A DNA stretch of 9,183 bases from an uncultured Gemmatimonadota bacterium (GTDB lineage Bacteria; Gemmatimonadota; Gemmatimonadetes; Gemmatimonadales; GWC2-71-9): assembly GCA_913009915.1 (NCBI GenBank), contig CAJVYZ010000078.1:1-9183 (forward strand), in the 5' to 3' direction. The notes under the pieces are model-generated. The model was not told the DNA's origin. It ran no database searches and saw only the letters and a list, made by a program, of their open reading frames with translations. This document shows positions 6,555 to 9,183 of this stretch, in pieces. The first letter of the stretch is position 1; every line of letters starts with the position of its first letter. A program made the translations under genes and the position numbers.

Positions 6555-8981
6555 TCAGACTACTCCCAATCGTATCAACTGGTCCTCTACGGCAGGCGGC
6601 ATACTCCTCAGGTCGCGTTCTAGGGCGGTGCCAATCATGTTGGAGGCGCTGGCATCGCTTCCACCGAAGACTAGCAGCATAGCCGCTTGAACCTCGATCC
6701 GGTCCATCTTGTCGAGCTGAGCAGATTGTTGGTCCAATGAAGACAGAATATGCTTTCCGGTTTCAGCTTCTGCACTAGACAAACTTCCTGTCAGGTTTAG
6801 ATGAGCTAGCCACCGGGCCAGTCCTCCAGCATGTGCCATGGAAGTAGGTTCGAACTGGACCGAAACAGCGTTAGCAGCCTGCTCTAGGGCTGCTGCCCTT
6901 TCGCCACAAAGAAAGAGAATGTCTGCACTACGGATAGCCCACCATTGTTCGTCAATATCAGGTTGCGATCCACTCGTGGCTCCCTCACGAAGCGCTTGAA
7001 TCGCTTCCTGCTTGTTCCCGATCATTGCTTGACTAAACGCTAGATAGTAGTGTGCCTTGAGTCGCTTATCGGGGCGGCCCCCGTTGGCGAACAGAGTTAT
7101 GGCTCGACGAGCCCACTGTGCCTGTTCTGCATACCTACCAAGTCTCCCCAAACAGAGCGCCACGTTCGTAACGAGGGATGGTGCAAGCCATTCACTGGAA
7201 AGCTTCACCGCATTTGCACGAGCGGCCATGAGGTCGGCCAGTGCCTCCGCGTAGTGTCCGTCAGCGCATTGAACCGCCCCTCGTCCGACTAACAGTGTCC
7301 CCAAGAGAGAGTTGGTAATCTTGTGCTCTCTTAGGCTAGATATCGCCTCGGAAATGACTTCTCTGGCCTCATTGAGATTCCTAGACAGGTAGAGCAACCG
7401 TGCGTGAACCATGGCTAGATTGCCTAGCTCTTCAGGTGTGGAGACGCGATCCCTCAGCAAATTCAAGGCGGCTGAGAGTGCCCGAGTGGTTTCTTCAGGC
7501 GCGCTTGCTACCAGCAGGGTGCTAGCCAAACTCAAAGCCCTTGAGGAGGCCACCGAACGTTCACTTGACGAGGCAATGTCAAGCAGTTCTTTGAGTTGTT
7601 CTTCCAAAGTGACTTGGTCGATTCCCTCTAGGACAGTTGAAGCGTGAGTTCGGAGGACGGTTCTCCGCATCGCGAGGTCCTTGGAGTATGCAAAGTTCTC
7701 CTCCTCCAGAACCCGAAGCGATTCCTGTAGCTTCCCCTGTTCCTGTAACGACTCCGCCAGCAGGATCACCGCCTCGCTCCGGGCCGGTTCCTCGAGATGA
7801 TCCATCGCGGACGACAAGGCCCGTTCCGCCTCGTTGGGTGCCCCGTGACGCATGGCCACCTTCGCCCCGTTCAGGAGATACGGCGGTGCCTCGGGCCCAC
7901 GACCGGCCCGGATCAGGTGCCAGGCGATCTCCAATCCCGGCACGTCCCGCCCCTCTCGGTCGTCGCCCAACAACCGATCCGCGATCCCGGCGTGCAGCAC
8001 CCGCCGCAGCGGTGACGGAATGGCCAAGTACGCCTCGCGCCTGATCAACTCGTTGATGAACTCGAGTTGCCGCCCGCCGTCCCGCAGCACCCGGAGCGAG
8101 GTGAGTTGAATCAGCCCGGTCATCATCTGGCCCAGGCTCAAGTCCGCCAGCCGGTACATCCGGGGATCGTGCAACCGGGCGCCCAACACCGCCGCCAGAT
8201 GCAACACGTTCTTGGTCAGCGGGTCGAGCTGGCGGTAGATGCGCTCGAAGCTCTGCCGGTACGTGTGGCTGGGAAGGTCGCCCACGGCGACGTCTTCGGT
8301 CATGGCGTCCAGCGAGAGGGCCAGGCACTGATTCCCGTGGGTCCGCCAGTCGCGCACCAACAACTCGAGCGCCATGGGGAACCCGGCACCGGCCCGCAAC
8401 ACCGCCTTGCGCGCGGTGCCGGTTGGGTGCGCCTCTCCCGGCGGAATCAGGGTGTCGATCAGGGATTCGCTTTCCGTCGCCGACAGCGGTCCCAATTCCA
8501 GCGACTGCAAGCGGATCCGGCCTCCCGCCTCGGTCAGCCGGCGGCCACTCGGCAACTCCGCGAGGTCGGCGATCCGCGCAGCCGCCAGAATCATCACCGG
8601 CGTGGTTGTCAGCTTGCGCATCAAGAGGTGCAGCACGGCGATGCTGGCGTCGTCCGCGTGGTGCAGGTCGTCCACCACCAACACGACCGGTTGTTCCTCC
8701 GCCACGTTCACCAGCAGACGCTCCACGCTCTCGGCCAGCCGGATGCGGGTAGCCTCCCCCTGCATGGCCGGAACCCGTGGCAGATCGGGGAACCGGTCCC
8801 CGACGCGGGTGATGATCTGAGCCAGATCGGCCAGGGCCGCCGGCTCGGTGCACGACGCTCCAGGCCGGTCTATCAGGTCCTCCACCAGGGCGCCGATGGC
8901 CGCATACGGCACCTTCTGCTCCAGGGCATGGCCTTGTGCCCGGGCCGGCACCGCACCCTCCAGACCTGCCGCCGTGGCCAG
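6555..8981 (-). CDS. Large AAA/TPR signalling ATPase, SARP/LAL (STAND) type regulator (N-terminus missing)
   Basis: This is an 808-residue C-terminal fragment; the 5' end is cut at the adapter junction. Residues about 1-240 are the remainder of a STAND/AAA-16 ATPase domain. The text resumes shortly after where Walker A should be, and Walker B is VVLVVDDLHHADD (99-111). A winged-helix-like region (about 245-340) follows, containing LDPLTKNVLHLAAVLG. From about 365 to the end the protein is helical and Ala/Leu/Glu-rich with TPR-like repeats, for example NLNEAREVISEAISSL and DGHYAEALADLMAARA. LAL regulators carry a C-terminal LuxR helix-turn-helix, but this protein ends in LIRLGVV without one. 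Any DNA-binding (SARP/BTAD) or other output domain would thus be in the missing N-terminus. GC changes from about 65-70% (codons before about residue 413) to about 52-58% after it, without a frame break. It converges on the HD-GYP gene. Confidence 0.82.
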   Translation of the reverse strand: MATAAGLEGAVPARAQGHALEQKVPYAAIGALVEDLIDRPGASCTEPAALADLAQIITRVGDRFPDLPRVPAMQGEATRIRLAESVERLLVNVAEEQPVVLVVDDLHHADDASIAVLHLLMRKLTTTPVMILAAARIADLAELPSGRRLTEAGGRIRLQSLELGPLSATESESLIDTLIPPGEAHPTGTARKAVLRAGAGFPMALELLVRDWRTHGNQCLALSLDAMTEDVAVGDLPSHTYRQSFERIYRQLDPLTKNVLHLAAVLGARLHDPRMYRLADLSLGQMMTGLIQLTSLRVLRDGGRQLEFINELIRREAYLAIPSPLRRVLHAGIADRLLGDDREGRDVPGLEIAWHLIRAGRGPEAPPYLLNGAKVAMRHGAPNEAERALSSAMDHLEEPARSEAVILLAESLQEQGKLQESLRVLEEENFAYSKDLAMRRTVLRTHASTVLEGIDQVTLEEQLKELLDIASSSERSVASSRALSLASTLLVASAPEETTRALSAALNLLRDRVSTPEELGNLAMVHARLLYLSRNLNEAREVISEAISSLREHKITNSLLGTLLVGRGAVQCADGHYAEALADLMAARANAVKLSSEWLAPSLVTNVALCLGRLGRYAEQAQWARRAITLFANGGRPDKRLKAHYYLAFSQAMIGNKQEAIQALREGATSGSQPDIDEQWWAIRSADILFLCGERAAALEQAANAVSVQFEPTSMAHAGGLARWLAHLNLTGSLSSAEAETGKHILSSLDQQSAQLDKMDRIEVQAAMLLVFGGSDASASNMIGTALERDLRSMPPAVEDQLIRLGVV

Positions 8982-8982
8982 T

Positions 8983-9048
8983 AGATCGGAAGAGCACACG
9001 TCTGAACTCCAGTCACACTGATATATCTCGTATGCCGTCTTCTGCTTG
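8983..9048 (+). other. Illumina TruSeq index adapter contamination
   Basis: It begins AGATCGGAAGAGCACACGTC, carries index ACTGAT at about 9016-9021, and ends with the P7 sequence TATGCCGTCTTCTGCTTG at 9048. It is the exact reverse complement of 63-128. On the minus strand it translates to the well-known contaminant peptide KQKTAYEI...WSSDVCSSDL, which spuriously extends the reading frame of the AAA/TPR gene. It should be trimmed from 8983 onward. Confidence 0.98.
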
Positions 9049-9183
9049 AAAAAAAAAAAAACTATTCCACAACTTCTACCGTACCATTCCCGGCAGTAAC
9101 CACGTCCGGTATTTGCTCGGAACTCGTCTCGTCTGCCCTCCGCTTGCACTACATTATCTTTTCTGCCGTCTCCTCCTTACACA
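9049..9183. other. Non-genomic tail (poly-A plus read-through noise)
   Basis: A 13-base A run (9049-9061) follows the adapter, as produced when Illumina reads pass the end of the molecule. The remaining 122 bases are pyrimidine-rich, resemble nothing else in the window and contain no supported feature. They are most likely low-quality read ends assembled by chance. Confidence 0.88.

Noticed and set aside
8067..8984. A 305-codon plus-strand frame opposite the AAA/TPR gene
   Set aside because: It is a high-GC antisense shadow rich in Gln, His and Arg with no domain, and it ends at the adapter junction.
7579..8997. A 472-codon minus-strand frame overlapping the AAA/TPR gene
   Set aside because: It begins inside the adapter and is Arg/Gly/Pro-rich shadow coding. 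The overlapping frame has the Walker B motif and TPR pattern.

Overview
Positions 1-128 and 8983-9183 are sequencing artefact, not genome. A 66-bp Illumina TruSeq-type index adapter lies at 63-128, and its exact reverse complement lies at 8983-9048. Each copy is followed outward by a poly-T or poly-A run and low-quality-looking sequence. The biological insert is therefore about 129-8982, probably a metagenomic contig assembled from untrimmed reads. Both end genes are cut by the adapter junctions, not by biology.

The left part (129-4710) has high GC by eye, roughly 65-70%, and reads as one forward, tightly packed operon. It holds the 3' part of a MoaB/Mog-type molybdenum cofactor gene, then a sigma-54-dependent activator with a degenerate receiver domain. 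Next comes a 606-residue fusion of a 2x[4Fe-4S] ferredoxin module, an [FeFe]-hydrogenase-like domain without its H-cluster ligands, a further Cys4 FeS module and an apparently active GGDEF diguanylate cyclase. The last gene is a 247-residue protein of unknown function. Genes 1/2 and 3/4 overlap by a few bases, and genes 2/3 are 19-37 bases apart.

A 235-base gap (4711-4945) contains a two-tier hairpin, a 14-nt direct repeat and one arm of a 16-bp inverted repeat. It leads to a 35-codon ORF (4946-5053) with a perfect Shine-Dalgarno sequence and a hydrophobic core. The second inverted-repeat arm lies just after this small ORF. Then follows a polytopic membrane HD-GYP protein (5094-6503), a probable c-di-GMP phosphodiesterase. 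Convergent with it on the minus strand is an 808-residue fragment of a large AAA/TPR signalling ATPase of the SARP/LAL (STAND) type (6555-8981).

Spot counts give about 45-58% GC from roughly 4.9 to 7.7 kb, rising to 65-72% beyond about 7.74 kb, inside an uninterrupted reading frame. This could reflect recombination, domain replacement or an assembly chimera.

The organism is probably a high-GC uncultured bacterium. The 247-residue protein and the SARP-like ATPase suggest Actinomycetota, but a sigma-54 activator is uncommon there, so the placement is tentative. The most interesting content is a c-di-GMP locus. A predicted Fe-S (redox or gas) sensing diguanylate cyclase is co-transcribed with a sigma-54 activator, and an HD-GYP hydrolase preceded by a tiny membrane-like peptide lies next to it.
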